Source: Nostocaceae cyanobacterium CSSed10_463m (GTDB lineage Bacteria > Cyanobacteriota > Cyanobacteriia > Cyanobacteriales > Nostocaceae). From it: a DNA stretch of 5,750 nt. The stretch is from assembly GCA_003556955.1 (NCBI GenBank), contig PWQB01000688.1:1-5750 (forward strand), written 5' to 3'. Of the stretch, positions 5,749-5,750 are shown piece by piece; the stretch's first letter is position 1; each line of letters begins with the position of its first letter. The notes under the pieces were generated by a model. That model did no database searches and was not told where the DNA came from. It saw nothing but the letters and a program-made list of their open reading frames with translations. A program made the position numbers and the translations under genes.

Positions 5749-5750
5749 AA

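Noticed and set aside
1..5750. CRISPR array or tRNA gene
   Set aside because: I saw no regularly spaced direct repeats, and no cloverleaf with a T-loop GTTCRA motif in the right context. The GGTTCAA near 5612-5618 (minus strand) is explained better by the transposon end.

Overview
The window looks like chromosomal DNA of a filamentous, probably Nostocales-type, cyanobacterium. The reasons are a cyanobacterial-type 5S rRNA, six copies of the HIP1 octamer GCGATCGC, moderately AT-rich coding sequence, and an intergenic GC-rich palindrome (GGGTGGGCA-TCT-TGCCCGCCC) of a kind I remember from many Nostoc/Anabaena spacers. The genus cannot be settled from the sequence alone.

Layout. Bases 1-119 are an essentially complete 5S rRNA, the tail of an rRNA operon, followed by a strong intrinsic terminator (138-174). 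After a 107-base spacer carrying an 18-bp perfect palindrome comes a plus-strand gene for a 446-aa protein of unknown function (282-1622). A three-gene minus-strand cluster follows. In transcription order it encodes a small stand-alone deaminase-fold protein (3544 to 3098), a 302-aa unknown protein with a strong Shine-Dalgarno (3071 to 2163), and a 129-aa unknown protein (2133 to 1744). Gaps are 26 and 29 bases, so the three are probably one operon. Divergent from the deaminase is a 638-aa membrane-anchored P-loop GTPase (3610-5526). The last 224 bases hold a nested foldback repeat and, on the minus strand, what looks like the 3' end and right end of an IS200/IS605-type tnpB element that runs off the window.

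Interpretation. The most interesting unit is the minus-strand cluster. Its lead gene has the zinc-site signature of the cytidine-deaminase superfamily (DAE, then PCESC) and looks most like the toxin-deaminase families known from polymorphic toxins. Here it has no secretion, repeat or trafficking domain, and an in-frame stop lies just upstream of its earliest possible start. The two following genes are candidate immunity or partner proteins. All six HIP1 sites lie outside this cluster, which fits, but does not prove, later acquisition as a conflict or defence cassette between two older resident genes. The functional assignments of the cluster are inference.
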